From: Hydractinia symbiolongicarpus
Taxonomy: Eukaryota; Cnidaria; Hydrozoa; Anthoathecata; Hydractiniidae
NCBI RefSeq assembly: GCF_029227915.1
Contig: NC_079882.1
Span: 15,884,501 to 15,948,500 of the forward strand
Direction of reading: 5' to 3'
Length of the DNA: 64,000 bases
Shown here: in pieces, positions 1-14,750 of the stretch
Numbering within the stretch: position 1 is the first letter of the stretch
How the letters are laid out: every line of letters begins with the position of its first letter
Made by a program: the position numbers and the translations under genes
The notes under the pieces: generated by a model
Told to the model about the DNA's origin: nothing
Seen by the model: the letters and a program-made list of their open reading frames with translations, nothing else
Databases searched by the model: none

Positions 1-390
1 CGTTGTAGTGCATTGAGACTGGAAGGACTAGGCCAATGGTAACCTGCGCAGACAGGTGAAACCACGTGATTTACGTGTGAGGCCTTTATTAGACTGCAAA
101 AGGCCATATTACAGCCTTTATAGGACTGTGCACGTTAAGAGTGTTCTAAGGCAACTTCGCCAATGAAAACGACTTGGGACGTTGTAGCGCATTGAAACTG
201 TAAGGACTAGGCCAATGGAAACCTGCACAGGCAAATAGAACCACGTGATTTACGTGTGAGGCCTTTATTAGACTGCAAAAGGCCATATTACAGCCTTTAT
301 AGGACTGTGCACGTTAAGAGTGTTCTAAGGCAACTTCGCCAATGAAAACGACTTGGGACGTTGTAGCGCATTGAAACTGTAAGGAATAGT

Positions 391-2204
391 CCAATGGTAA
401 CCTGCGCAGGCAGATGGAACCACGTGATTTACGTGTGAGGACTTTATTAGACTGCAAAAGGCCATATTACAGCCTTTATAGGACTGTGCACGGTAAGAGT
501 GTTCTAAGGCAACTTCGCCAATGAAAACGACTTGGGACGTTGTAGCGCATTGAAACTGTAAGGACTAGGCCAATGGAAACCTGCACAGGCGAATGGAACC
601 ACGTGATTTACGTGTGAGGCCTTTATTAGACTGCAAAAGGCCATATTACAGCCTTTATAGGACTGTGCACGTAGTTGAGAGTGTTGTAAAGCAACGGCGC
701 CAATAAAAACGACTTGGGATGTTGTAGCGCATTGAGACTGTAAGGACTAGGCCAATGGTAACCTGCGCAGACAGGTGAAACCACGTGATTTACGTGTGAG
801 GCCTTCATTAGACTGCAAAAGGCCATATTACAGCCTTTATAGGACTGTGCAGGTAGTTAAGAGTGTTCTAAGGCCATGGAGCTAAGGAAAACCACTTGGG
901 ACGTTGTAGCGCATTGAGACTGTAAGGACTAGGCCAATGGTAACCTGCGCAGACAGGTGAAACAACGTGATTTACGTGTGAGGCCTTTATTAGACTGCAA
1001 AAGGCCATATTACAGCCTTTATAGGACTGTGCAAGTAGTTAAGAGTGTTCTAAGGCCACGGCGCTAAGGAAAACCACTTGGAACGTTGTAGTGCTTTGAG
1101 ACTGTAAGGAATAGTCCAATGGTAACCTGCGCAGGCAGATGGAACCACGTGATTTACGTGTGAGGACTTTATTAGACTGCAAAAGGCCATATTACAGCCT
1201 TTATAGGACTGTGCACGGTAAGAGTGTTCTAAGGCAACTTCGCTAATGAAAACGACTTGGGACGTTGTAGCGCATTGAAACTGTAAGGACTAGGCCAATG
1301 GAAACCTGCACAGGCGAATGGAACCACGTGATTTACGTGTGAGGCCTTTATTAGACTGCAAAAGGCCATATTACAGCCTTTATAGGACTGTGCACGTAGT
1401 TAAGAGTGTTGTAAAGCAACGGCGCCAATGAAAACGACTTGGGACGTTGTAGCGCATTGAGACTGGAAGGACTAGGTCAATGGTGACCTGCGCAGACCTG
1501 TGAAACCACGTGATTAACGTGTGAGGCCTTTATTAGACTGCAAAAGGCCATATTACAGCCCTTATAGGACTGTGCACGTAGTTAAGAGTTCTGTAAAGCA
1601 ACAGCGCTAATGAAAACGACTTGGGAGGTTGTAGCGCATTGAGACTGGAACGACTAGTCCAATGGTAACCTGCACAGGCAGATGGAACCACGTGATTTAC
1701 GTATGAAGCCATTATTAGACTGCAAAAGGCCATATTACAGCCTTTATAGGACTGTGCACGTAGTTAAGACTGTTCTAAGGCCACGGAGCTAAGGAAAACC
1801 ACTTGGAACGTTGTAGTGCATTGAGACTGAAAGGAATAGTCTAATGGTAACCTGCGCAGGCAGGTGAAACCACGTGATTTACGAATGAAGCCATTATTAG
1901 ACTGCAAAAGGCCATATTACAGCCTTTATAGGACTGTGCACGTAGTTAAGAGTGTTCTAAGGCAACGGCGCTAATGAAAACGACTTGGGACGTTGTAGCG
2001 CATTGAGACTGTAAGGACTAGGCCAATGGTAACCTGCGCAGACAGGTGAAACCACGTGATTTACGTATGAAGCCTTTACTAGACTGCAAAAGGCCAAATT
2101 ACAGCCTTTATAGGACTGTGCACGTAGTTAAGAGTGTTGTAAAGCAACGGAGCCAATGAAAACGACTTGGGACGTTGTAGCGCATTGAGACTGAAAGGAC
2201 TAGG
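391..2204 (-). repeat. 10-mer HOR, copy 1 (1,814 bp)
   Basis: Matches 2,205-4,018 at an offset of 1,814 bp with no difference noticed in the stretches compared by eye, including rare variants such as CACGGTAAG and GGCCATGGAGC. The left limit is placed by the first mismatches going upstream (390, 386, 380 and 375). Confidence 0.9.
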
Positions 2205-4018
2205 CCAATGGTAACCTGCGCAGGCAGATGGAACCACGTGATTTACGTGTGAGGACTTTATTAGACTGCAAAAGGCCATATTACAGCCTTTATAGGACTG
2301 TGCACGGTAAGAGTGTTCTAAGGCAACTTCGCCAATGAAAACGACTTGGGACGTTGTAGCGCATTGAAACTGTAAGGACTAGGCCAATGGAAACCTGCAC
2401 AGGCGAATGGAACCACGTGATTTACGTGTGAGGCCTTTATTAGACTGCAAAAGGCCATATTACAGCCTTTATAGGACTGTGCACGTAGTTGAGAGTGTTG
2501 TAAAGCAACGGCGCCAATAAAAACGACTTGGGATGTTGTAGCGCATTGAGACTGTAAGGACTAGGCCAATGGTAACCTGCGCAGACAGGTGAAACCACGT
2601 GATTTACGTGTGAGGCCTTCATTAGACTGCAAAAGGCCATATTACAGCCTTTATAGGACTGTGCAGGTAGTTAAGAGTGTTCTAAGGCCATGGAGCTAAG
2701 GAAAACCACTTGGGACGTTGTAGCGCATTGAGACTGTAAGGACTAGGCCAATGGTAACCTGCGCAGACAGGTGAAACAACGTGATTTACGTGTGAGGCCT
2801 TTATTAGACTGCAAAAGGCCATATTACAGCCTTTATAGGACTGTGCAAGTAGTTAAGAGTGTTCTAAGGCCACGGCGCTAAGGAAAACCACTTGGAACGT
2901 TGTAGTGCTTTGAGACTGTAAGGAATAGTCCAATGGTAACCTGCGCAGGCAGATGGAACCACGTGATTTACGTGTGAGGACTTTATTAGACTGCAAAAGG
3001 CCATATTACAGCCTTTATAGGACTGTGCACGGTAAGAGTGTTCTAAGGCAACTTCGCTAATGAAAACGACTTGGGACGTTGTAGCGCATTGAAACTGTAA
3101 GGACTAGGCCAATGGAAACCTGCACAGGCGAATGGAACCACGTGATTTACGTGTGAGGCCTTTATTAGACTGCAAAAGGCCATATTACAGCCTTTATAGG
3201 ACTGTGCACGTAGTTAAGAGTGTTGTAAAGCAACGGCGCCAATGAAAACGACTTGGGACGTTGTAGCGCATTGAGACTGGAAGGACTAGGTCAATGGTGA
3301 CCTGCGCAGACCTGTGAAACCACGTGATTAACGTGTGAGGCCTTTATTAGACTGCAAAAGGCCATATTACAGCCCTTATAGGACTGTGCACGTAGTTAAG
3401 AGTTCTGTAAAGCAACAGCGCTAATGAAAACGACTTGGGAGGTTGTAGCGCATTGAGACTGGAACGACTAGTCCAATGGTAACCTGCACAGGCAGATGGA
3501 ACCACGTGATTTACGTATGAAGCCATTATTAGACTGCAAAAGGCCATATTACAGCCTTTATAGGACTGTGCACGTAGTTAAGACTGTTCTAAGGCCACGG
3601 AGCTAAGGAAAACCACTTGGAACGTTGTAGTGCATTGAGACTGAAAGGAATAGTCTAATGGTAACCTGCGCAGGCAGGTGAAACCACGTGATTTACGAAT
3701 GAAGCCATTATTAGACTGCAAAAGGCCATATTACAGCCTTTATAGGACTGTGCACGTAGTTAAGAGTGTTCTAAGGCAACGGCGCTAATGAAAACGACTT
3801 GGGACGTTGTAGCGCATTGAGACTGTAAGGACTAGGCCAATGGTAACCTGCGCAGACAGGTGAAACCACGTGATTTACGTATGAAGCCTTTACTAGACTG
3901 CAAAAGGCCAAATTACAGCCTTTATAGGACTGTGCACGTAGTTAAGAGTGTTGTAAAGCAACGGAGCCAATGAAAACGACTTGGGACGTTGTAGCGCATT
4001 GAGACTGAAAGGACTAGG
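2205..4018 (-). repeat. 10-mer HOR, copy 2 (1,814 bp)
   Basis: Direct tandem copy of 391-2,204. The match runs on to about 4,033, where CTGCCCAGACAGG replaces CTGCGCAGGCAG and the HOR ends. Confidence 0.9.
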
Positions 4019-4033
4019 CCAATGGTAACCTGC

Positions 4034-5250
4034 CCAGACAGGTGAAACCACGTGATTTACGTGTGAGGCCTTTATTAGACTGCAAAAGGCCATATTACAG
4101 CCTTTATAGGACTGTGCACGTAGTTAAGAGTGTTGTAAAGCAACAGCGCTAATGAAAACGACTTGGGAGGTTGTAGCACACTGAGACTGGAAGGAATAGT
4201 CCAATGGTAACCTGCGCAGGCAGATGGAACCACGTGATTTACGTGTGAGGACTTTATTAGACTGCAAAAGGCCATATTACAGCCTTTAAAGGACTGTGCA
4301 CGTAGTTAAGAGTGTTGTAAAGCAACGGCGCCAATGAAAACGACTTGGGACGTTGTAGCGCATTGAGAATGTAAGGACTAGGCCAATGGTAACCTGCGCA
4401 GACAGGTGAAACCACGTGATTTACGTATGAAGCCTTTACTAGACTGCAAAAGGCCAAATTACAGCCTTTATAGGACTGTGCACGTAGTTAAGAGTGTCTT
4501 AAGGCAACGGCGCTAAAGAAAACGACTTGAGACGTTGTAGCACATTGAGACTGGAAGGATTAGGCCAATGGTAACCTGCGCAGGCAAATGGAACCACGTG
4601 GTTTACGTGTGAAGCCTTTATTAGACTGCAAAAGGCCATATTACAGCCTTTATAGGACTGTGCACGTAGTTAAGAGTGTTGTAGAGCAACGGCGCCAATG
4701 AAAACGACTTGGGACGTTGTAGCGCATTTAGACTGGAAGGACTAGGCCAATGTTAACCTGCGCAGACAGGTGAAACCACGTGATTTACGTGTGAGGCCTT
4801 TATTAGACTGCAAAAGGCCATATTACAGCCTTTATAGGGCTGTGCACGTAGTTAAGAGTGTTGTAAAGCAACAGCGCTAATGAAAACGACTTGGGAGGTT
4901 GTAGCGCATTAAGACTGGAACGACTAGTCCAATGGTAACCTGCACAGGCAGATGGAACCACGTAATTTACGTGTGAGGCCTCTATTAGACTGCAAAAGGC
5001 CAAATTACAGCCTTTATAGGACTGTGCACGTAGTTAAGAGTGTTGTTAGGCAACAGCGCTAATGAAAACGACTTGGGACGTTGTAGCGCATTGAGACTGT
5101 AAGGACTAGGCCAATGGTAACCTGCGCAGACAGGTGAAACCACGTGATTTACGTGTGAGGCCTTTATTAGACTGCAAAAGGCCATATTACAGCCTTTATA
5201 GGACTGTGCACGTTAAGAGTGTTCTAAGGCAGCTTCGCCAATGAAAACGA
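4034..5250 (-). repeat. Satellite monomers without an obvious tandem HOR
   Basis: About seven ordinary units. They share subtypes with 14,050-14,610 (similar order of variants) but I do not see a clean local duplication. No other sequence is present. Confidence 0.7.
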
Positions 5251-8200
5251 CTTGGGACGTTGTAGCGCATTGAAACTGTAAGGACTAGGCCAATGGAAAC
5301 CTGCACAGGCAAATGGAACCACGTGATTTACGTGTGAGGCCTTTATTAGACTGCAAAAGGCCAAATTACAGCCTTTATAGGACTGTGCACGTAGTTAAGA
5401 GTGTTGTTAGGCAACAGCGCTAATGAAAACGACTTGGGACGTTGTAGCGCATTGAGACTGGAACGACTAGTCCAATGGTAACCTGCACAGGCAGATGGAA
5501 CCACATGATTTACGTGTGAGGCCTTTATTAGACTGCAAAAGGCCATATTACAGCCTTTATAGGACTGTGCAAGTAGTTAAGAGTGTTCTAAGGCCACGGC
5601 GCTAAGGAAAACCATTTGGAACGTTGTAGTGCATTGAGACTGGAAGGACTAGGGCAATGGTAACCTACGCAGACAGGTGAAACCATGTGATTTACGTGTG
5701 AGGTCTTCATTAGACTGCAAAAGGCCATATTACAGCCTTTATAGGACTGTGCAGGTAGTTAAGAGTGTTCTAAGGCCATGGAGCTAAGGAAAACCACTTG
5801 GGACGTTGTAGCGCATTGAGACTGTAAGGACTAGGCCAATGGTAACCTGCGCAGACAGGTGAAACCACGTGATTTACGTGTGAGGCCTTTATTAGACTGC
5901 AAAAGGCCATATTACAGCCTTTATAGGACTGTGCACGTTAAGAGTGTTCTAAGGCAACTTCGCCAATGAAAACGACTTGGGACGTTGTAGCGCATTGAAA
6001 CTGTAAGGACTAGGCCAATGGTAACCTGCACAGGCAAATGGAACCACGTGATTTACGTGTGAGGCCTTTATTAGACTGCAAAAGGCCATATTACAGCCTT
6101 TATAGGACTGTGCAAGTAGTTAAGAGTGTTCTAAGGCCACGGCGCTAAGGAAAACCACTTGGAACGTTGTAGTGCTTTGAGACTGGAAGGAATAGTCCAA
6201 TGGTAACCTGCGCAGGCAGATGGAACCACGTGATTTACGTGTGAGGACTTTATTAGACTGCAAAAGGCCATATTACAGCCTTTATAGGACTGTGCACGTT
6301 AAGAGTGTTCTAAGGCAACTTCGCCAATGAAAACGACTTGGGACGTTGTAGCGCATTGAAACTGTAAGGACTAGGCTAATGGAAACCTGCACAGGCGAAT
6401 GGAACCACGTGATTTACGTGTGAGGCCTTTATTAGACTGCAAAAGGCCATATTACAGCCTTTATAGGACTGTGCACGTAGTTGAGAGTGTTGTAAAGCAA
6501 CGGCGCCAATGAAAACGACTTGGGATGTTGTAGCGCATTGAGACTGTAAGGACTACGCCAAGGTAACCTGCGCAGACAGGTGAAACCACGTGATTTACGT
6601 GTGAGGCCTTTATTAGACTGCAAAAGGCCATATTACAGCCTTTATAGGACTGTGCACGTAGTTAAGAGTGTTGTAAAGCAACGGCGCCAATGAAAACGAC
6701 TTGGGACGTTGTAGCGCATTGAGACTGGAAGGACTAGGTCAATGGTGACCTGCGCAGACCTGTGAAACCACGTGATTAACGTGTGAGGCCTTTATTAGAC
6801 TGCAAAAGGCCATATTACAGCCCTTATAGGACTGTGCACGTATTTAAGAGTTCTGTAAAGCAACAGCGCTAATGAAAACGACTTGGGAGGTTGTAGCGCA
6901 TTGAGACTGGAACGACTAGTCCAATGGTAACCTGCACAGGCAGATGGAACCACGTGATTTACGTATGAAGCCATTATTAGACTGCAAAAGGCCATATTAC
7001 AGCCTTTATAGGACTGTGCACGTAGTTAAGACTGTTCTAAGGCCACGGAGCTAAGGAAAACCACTTGGAACGTTGTAGTGCATTGAGACTGAAAGGAATA
7101 GTCTAATGGTAACCTGCGCAGGCAGGTGAAACCACGTGATTTACGAATGAAGCCATTATTAGACTGCAAAAGGCCATATTACAGCCTTTATAGGACTGTG
7201 CACGTAGTTAAGAGTGTTCTAAGGCAACGGCGCTAATGAAAACGACTTGGGACGTTGTAGCGCATTGAGACTGTAAGGACTAGGCCAATGGTAACCTGCG
7301 CAGACAGGTGAAACCACGTGATTTACGTATGAAGCCTTTACTAGACTGCAAAAGGCCAAATTACAGCCTTTATAGGACTGTGCACGTAGTTAAGAGTGTT
7401 GTAAGGCAACGGCGCTAATGAAAACGACTTGGGACGTTGTAGCGCATTGAGACTGGAAGGACTAGGTCAATGGTGACCTGCGCAGACCGGTGAAACCACG
7501 TGATTAACGTGTGAGGCCTTTATTAGACTGCAAAGGGCCATATTACAGCATATATAGGACGGTGCACGTAGTTAAGAGTGTTCTAAGGCAACTTCGCCAA
7601 TGAAAACGACTTGGGACGTTGTAGCGCATTGAGACTGTAAGGACTAGGCCAATGGTAACCTACGCAGACAGGTGAAACCACGTGATTTACGTGTGAGGCT
7701 TTTATTAGACTGCAAAAGGCCATATTACAGCCTTTATAGGACTGTGCAGGTAGTTAAGAGTGTTCTAAGGCCACGGCGCTAAGGAAAACCACTTGGAACG
7801 TTGTAGTGCACTGAGACTGTAAGGAATAGTCCAATGGTAACCTGCGCAGGCAGATGGAACCACGTGATTTACGTGTGGGGACGTTATTAGACTGCAAAAG
7901 GCCATATTACAGCCTTTATAGGACTGTGTACGTAGTTAAGAGTGTTGTGAAGCAACGGCGCCAATGAAAACGACTTGGGACGTTGTAGTGCATTGAGACT
8001 GGAAGGACTAGGCCAATGGTAACCTGCGCAGACAGGTGAAACCACGTGATTTACGTGTGAGGCCTTTATTAGACTGCAAAAGGCCATATTACAGCCTTTA
8101 TAGGACTGTGCACGTTAAGAGTGTTCTAAGGCAACTTCGCCAATGAAAACGACTTGGGACGTTGTAGCGCATTGAAACTGTAAGGACTAGGCCAATGGAA

Positions 8201-8470
8201 ACCTGCACAGGCAAATAGAACCACGTGATTTACGTGTGAGGCCTTTATTAGACTGCAAAAGGCCATATTACAGCCTTTATAGGACTGTGCACGTTAAGAG
8301 TGTTCTAAGGCAACTTCGCCAATGAAAACGACTTGGGACGTTGTAGCGCATTGAAACTGTAAGGACTAGGCCAATGGAAACCTGCACAGGCAAATGGAAC
8401 CACGTGATTTACGTGTGAGGCCTTTATTAGACTGCAAAAGGCCATATTACAGCCTTTATAGGACTGTGCA
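5250..8470 (-). repeat. Dispersed block also found near 21.6 and 18.9 kb
   Basis: About 5.25-8.47 kb matches about 21.57-24.79 kb at an offset of 16,321 bp. Its part from 5,827 also matches 18,887-21,531 at an offset of about 13,061 bp. This copy lacks one base near 6,560 (CCAAGG for CCAATGG) that the other two have, so the offset changes by one across that point. Limits are approximate. Confidence 0.8.
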
Positions 8471-9198
8471 AGTAGTTAAGAGTGTTGTAAGGCAACGGCG
8501 CTAATGAAAACGACTTGGGACGTTGTAGCACATTGAGACTGGAAGGACTAGACCAATGGTAACCTGCGCAGGCAGGTGAAACCACGTGATTTACGTATGA
8601 AGCCTTTACTAGACTGCAAAAGGCCAAATTACAGCCTTTATAGGACTGTGCACGTAGTTAAGAGTGTCTTAAGGCAACGGCGCTAATGAAAACGACTTGA
8701 GACGTTGTAGCACATTGAGACTGGAAGGACTAGGTCAATGGTGACCTGCGCAGACCGGTGAAACCACGTGATTAACGTGTAAGGCCTTTATTAGACTGCA
8801 AAGGGCCATATTACAGCATTTATAGGACTGTGCACGTAGTTAAGAGTGTTCTAAGGCAACTTCGCCAATGAAAACGACTTGGGACGTTGTAGCGCATTGA
8901 GACTGTAAGGACTAGGCCAATGGTAACCTACGCTGACAGGTGAAACCACGTGATTTACGTGTGAGGCCTTTATTAGACTGCAAAAGGCCATATTACAGCC
9001 TTTATAGGACTGTGCAGGTAGTTAAGAGTGTTCTAAGGCCACGGCGCTAAGGAAAACCACTTGGAACGTTGTAGTGCACTGAGACTGGAAGGAATAGTCC
9101 AATGGTAACCTGCGCAGGCAGATGGAACCACGTGATTTACGTGTGAGGACGTTATTAGACTGCAAAAGGCCATATTACAGCCTTTATAGGACTGTGCA
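7985..9198 (-). repeat. Block duplicated at about 12.52-13.73 kb
   Basis: Matches at an offset of 4,535 bp (25 units), becoming 4,531 after the distant copy loses GGCC near 13,500. The end is set by GTGCAGG here against GTGCACG in the other copy. Just upstream of 7,985 the best match has an offset of 4,353 bp, showing one unit was gained or lost between the copies. Confidence 0.8.
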
Positions 9199-9515
9199 GG
9201 TAGTTAAGAGTGTTCTAAGGCCATGGAGCTAAGGAAAACCACTTGGGACGTTGTAGCGCATTGAGACTGTAAGGACTAGGCTAATGGTAACCTGCGCAGA
9301 CAGGTGAAACCACGTGATTTACGTGTGAGGCCTTTATTAGACTGCAAAAGGCCATATTACAGCCTTTATAGGACTGTGCACGTTAAGAGTGTTCTAAGGC
9401 AACTTCGCCAATGAAAACGACTTAGGACGTTGTAGCGCATTGAAACTGTAAGGACTAGGCCAATGGAAACCTGCACAGGCAAATGGAACCACGTGATTTA
9501 CGTGTGAGGCCTTTA

Positions 9516-11100
9516 TTAGACTGCAAAAGGCCAAATTACAGCCTTTATAGGACTGTGCACATAGTTAAGAGTGTTGTTAGGCAACAGCGCTAATGAAAAC
9601 GACTTGGGACGTTGTAGCGTATTGAGACTGGAACGACTAGTCCAATGGTAACCTGCACAGGCAGATGGAACCACATGATTTACGTGTGAGGCCTTTATTA
9701 GACTGCAAAAGGCCATATTACAGCCTTTATAGGACTGTGCAAGTAGTTAAGAGTGTTCTAAGGCCACGGCGCTAAGGAAAACCATTTGGAACGTTGTAGT
9801 GCATTGAGACTGGAAGGACTAGGGCAATGGTAACCTACGCAGACAGGTGAAACCATGTGATTTACGTGTGAGGTCTTCATTAGACTGCAAAAGGCCATAT
9901 TACAGCCTTTATAGGACTGTGCAGGTAGTTAAGAGTGTTCTAAGGCCATGGAGCTAAGGAAAACCACTTGGGACGTTGTAGCGCATTGAGACTGTAAGGA
10001 CTAGGCCAATGGTAACCTGCGCAGACAGGTGAAACCACGTGATTTACGTGTGAGGCCTTTATTAGACTGCAAAAGGCCATATTACAGCCTTTGTAGGACT
10101 GTGCACGTTAAGAGTGTTCTAAGGCAACTTCGCCAATGAAAACGACTTGGGACGTTGTAGCGCATTGAAACTGTAAGGACTAGGCCAATGGAAACCTGCA
10201 CAGGCAAATGGAACCACGTGATTTACGTGTGAGGCCTTTATTAGACTGCAAAAGGCCATATTACAGCCTTTATAGGACTGTGCAAGTAGTTAAGAGTGTT
10301 CTAAGGCCACGGCGCTAAGGAAAACCACTTGGAACGTTGTAGTGCTTTGAGACTGGAAGGAATAGTCCAATGGTAACCTGCGCAGGCAGATGGAACCACG
10401 TGATTTACGTGTGAGGACTTTATTAGACTGCAAAAGGCCATATTACAGCCTTTATAGGACTGTGCACGTAGTTAAGAGTGTTGTTAGGCAACAGCGCTAA
10501 TGAAAACGACTTGGGACGTTGTAGCGCATTGAGACTGGAACGACTAGTCCAATGGTAACCTGCACAGGCAGATGGAACCACATGATTTACGTGTGAGGCC
10601 TTTATTAGACTGCAAAAGGCCATATTACAGCCTTTATAGGACTGTGCAAGTAGTTAAGAGTGTTCTAAGGCCACGGCGCTAAGGAAAACCATTTGGAACG
10701 TTGTAGTGCATTGAGACTGGAAGGACTAGGGCAATGGTAACCTACGCAGACAGGTGAAACCATGTGATTTACGTGTGAGGTCTTCATTAGACTGCAAAAG
10801 GCCATATTACAGCCTTTATAGGACTGTGCAGGTAGTTAAGAGTGTTCTAAGGCCATGGAGCTAAGGAAAACCACTTGGGACGTTGTAGCGCATTGAGACT
10901 GTAAGGACTAGGCCAATGGTAACCTGCGCAGACAGGTGAAACCACGTGATTTACGTGTGAGGCCTTTATTAGACTGCAAAAGGCCATATTACAGCCTTTA
11001 TAGGACTGTGCACGTTAAGAGTGTTCAAAGGCAACTTCGCCAATGAAAACGACTTGGGACGTTGTAGCGCATTGAAACTGTAAGGACTAGGCCAATGGAA
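9516..11100 (-). repeat. 5-mer tandem duplication, 907-bp offset
   Basis: About 9.52-10.19 kb matches about 10.42-11.10 kb at an offset of 907 bp. Five units give 907 rather than 910 because of the shortened monomers. The same haplotype order also appears at 5.35-6.05 kb (offset 4,170 bp), so this block is related to the 5.25-8.47 kb block. Confidence 0.8.
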
Positions 11101-11939
11101 ACCTGCACAGGCGAATGGAACCACGTGATTTACGTGTGAGGCCTTTATTAGACTGCAAAAGGCCATATTACAGCCTTTATAGGACTGTGCACGTAGTTGA
11201 GAGTGTTGTAAAGCAACGGCGCCAATGAAAACGACTTGGGATGTTGTAGCGCATTAAGACTGTAAGGACTAGGCCAATGGTAACCTGCGCAGACAGGTGA
11301 AACCACGTGATTTACGTGTGAGGCCTTTATTAGACTGCAAAAGGCCATATTACAGCCTTTATAGGACTGTGCACGTAGTTAAGAGTGTTGTAAAGCAACG
11401 GCGCCAATGAAAACGACTTGGGACGTTGTAGCGCATTGAGACTGGAAGGACTAGGTCAATGGTGACCTGCGCAGACCTGTGAAACCACGTGATTAACGTG
11501 TGAGGCCTTTATTAGACTGCAAAAGGCCATATTACAGCCCTTATAGGACTGTGCACGTAGTTAAGAGTTCTGTAAAGCAACAGCGCTAATGAAAACGACT
11601 TGGGAGGTTGTAGCGCATTGAGACTGGAACGACTAGTCCAATGGTAACCTGCACAGGCAGATGGAACCACGTGATTTACGTATGAAGCCATTATTAGACT
11701 GCAAAAGGCCATATTACAGCCTTTATAGGACTGTGCACGTAGTTAAGAGTGTTCTAAGGCCACGGAGCTAAGGAAAACCACTTGGAACGTTGTAGTGCAT
11801 TGAGACTGAAAGGAATAGTCTAATGGTAACCTGCGCAGGCAGGTGAAACCACGTGATTTACGAATGAAGCCATTATTAGACTGCAAAAGGCCATATTACA
11901 GCCTTTATAGGACTGTGCACGTATTTAAGAGTGTTCTAA

Positions 11940-13040
11940 GGCAACGGCGCTAATGAAAACGACTTGGGACGTTGTAGCGCATTGAGACTGTAAGGACTAG
12001 GCCAATGGTAACCTACGCAGACAGGTGAAACCACGTGATTTACGTGTGAGGCCTTTATTAGACTGCAAAAGGCCATATTACAGCCTTTATAGGACTGTGC
12101 AGGTAGTTAGGAGTGTTCTAAGGCCACGGCGCTAAGGAAAACCACTTGGAACGTTGTAGTGCACTGAGACTGGAAGGAATAGTCCAATGGTAACCTGCGC
12201 AGGCAGATGGAACCACGTGATTTACGTGTGGGGACGTTATTAGACTGCAAAAGGCCATATTACAGCCTTTATAGGACTGTGTACGTAGTTAAGAGTGTTG
12301 TGAAGCAACGGCGCCAATGAAAACGACTTGGGACGTTGTAGTGCATTGAGACTGTAAGGACTAGGCCAATGGTAACCTGTGCAGACAGGTGAAACCACGT
12401 GATTTACGTATGAAGCCTTTACTAGACTGCAAAAGGCCAAATTACAGCCTTTATAGGACCGTGCACGTAGTTAAGAGTGTTGTAAAGCAACGGCGCCAAT
12501 GAAAACGACTTGGGACGTTGTAGTGCATTGAGACTGGAAGGACTAGGCCAATGGTAACCTGCGCAGACAGGTGAAACCACGTGATTTACGTGTGAGGCCT
12601 TTATTAGACTGCAAAAGGCCATATTACAGCCTTTATAGGACTGTGCACGTTAAGAGTGTTCTAAGGCAACTTCGCCAATGAAAACGACTTGGGACGTTGT
12701 AGCGCATTGAAACTGTAAGGACTAGGCCAATGGAAACCTGCACAGGCAAATAGAACCACGTGATTTACGTGTGAGGCCTTTATTAGACTGCAAAAGGCCA
12801 TATTACAGCCTTTATAGGACTGTGCACGTTAAGAGTGTTCTAAGGCAACTTCGCCAATGAAAACGACTTGGGACGTTGTAGCGCATTGAAACTGTAAGGA
12901 CTAGGCCAATGGAAACCTGCACAGGCAAATGGAACCACGTGATTTACGTGTGAGGCCTTTATTAGACTGCAAAAGGCCATATTACAGCCTTTATAGGACT
13001 GTGCAAGTAGTTAAGAGTGTTGTAAGGCAACGGCGCTAAT
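11940..13040 (-). repeat. Block duplicated at about 17.2-18.3 kb
   Basis: Offset of 5,265 bp (29 units), followed by rare markers GTAGTTAGGAG (about 12,103 and 17,368) and GGACCGTGCACG (about 12,466 and 17,731). The copies part after about 13,040 and 18,310, where different subtypes follow. Confidence 0.8.
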
Positions 13041-13729
13041 GAAAACGACTTGGGACGTTGTAGCACATTGAGACTGGAAGGACTAGACCAATGGTAACCT
13101 GCGCAGGCAGGTGAAACCACGTGATTTACGTATGAAGCCTTTACTAGACTGCAAAAGGCCAAATTACAGCCTTTATAGGACTGTGCACGTAGTTAAGAGT
13201 GTCTTAAGGCAACGGCGCTAATGAAAACGACTTGAGACGTTGTAGCACATTGAGACTGGAAGGACTAGGTCAATGGTGACCTGCGCAGACCGGTGAAACC
13301 ACGTGATTAACGTGTAAGGCCTTTATTAGACTGCAAAGGGCCATATTACAGCATTTATAGGACTGTGCACGTAGTTAAGAGTGTTCTAAGGCAACTTCGC
13401 CAATGAAAACGACTTGGGACGTTGTAGCGCATTGAGACTGTAAGGACTAGGCCAATGGTAACCTACGCAGACAGGTGAAACCACGTGATTTACGTGTGAT
13501 TTATTAGACTGCAAAAGGCCATATTACAGCCTTTATAGGACTGTGCAGGTAGTTAAGAGTGTTCTAAGGCCACGGCGCTAAGGAAAACCACTTGGAACGT
13601 TGTAGTGCACTGAGACTGGAAGGAATAGTCCAATGGTAACCTGCGCAGGCAGATGGAACCACGTGATTTACGTGTGAGGACGTTATTAGACTGCAAAAGG
13701 CCATATTACAGCCTTTATAGGACTGTGCA

Positions 13730-14750
13730 CGTAGTTAAGAGTGTTGTAAAGCAACGGCGCCATTGAAAACGACTTGGGACGTTGTAGCGCATTGATACTG
13801 GAAGGACTAGGCCAATGGTAACCTGCCCAGACAGGTGAAACCACGTGATTTACGTGTGAGGCCTTTATTAGACTGCAAAAGGCCATATTACAGCCTTTAT
13901 AGGACTGTGCAGGTAGTTAAGAGTGTTCTAAGGCCACGGAGCTAAGGAAAACCACTTGGAACGTTGTAGTGCATTGAGACTGGAAGGAATAGTCCAATGG
14001 TAACCTGCGCAGGCAGATGGAACCACGTGATTTACGTGTGAGGACTTTATTAGACTGCAAAAGGCCATATTACAGCCTTTAAAGGACTGTGCACGTAGTT
14101 AAGAGTGTTGTAAAGCAACGGCGCCAATGAAAACGACTTGGGACGTTGTAGCGCATTGAGACTGTAAGGACTAGGCCAATGGTAACCTGCGCAGACAGGT
14201 GAAACCACGTGATTTACGTATGAAGCCCTTACTAGACTGCAAAAGGCCAAATTACAGCCTTTATAGGACTGTGCACGTAGTTAAGAGTGTCTTAAGGCAA
14301 CGGCGCTAATGAAAACGACTTGAGACGTTGTAGCACATTGAGACTGGAAGGATTAGGCCAATGGTAACCTGCGCAGGCAAATGGAACCACGTGATTTACG
14401 TGTGAAGCCTTTATTAGACTGCAAAAGGCCATATTACAGCCTTTATAGGACTGTGCACGTAGTTAAGAGTGTTGTAAAGCAACGGCGCCAATGAAAACGA
14501 CTTGGGACGTTGTAGCGCATTGAGACTGGAAGGACTAGGCCAATGGTAACCTGCGCAGACAGGTGAAACCACGTGATTTACGTGTGAGGCCTTTATTAGA
14601 CTGCAAAAGGCCATATTACAGCCTTTATAGGACTGTGCACGTTAAGAGTGTTCTAAGGCAACTTCGCCAATGAAAACGACTTGGGACGTTGTAGCGCATT
14701 GAAACTGTAAGGACTAGGCCAATGGAAACCTGCACAGGCAAATAGAACCA
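13730..14750 (-). repeat. Satellite monomers without an obvious tandem HOR
   Basis: Five to six ordinary units; the order of variants resembles 4.03-4.80 kb (for example CCTTTAAAGG at about 4,286 and 14,079). Nothing else is present. Confidence 0.7.
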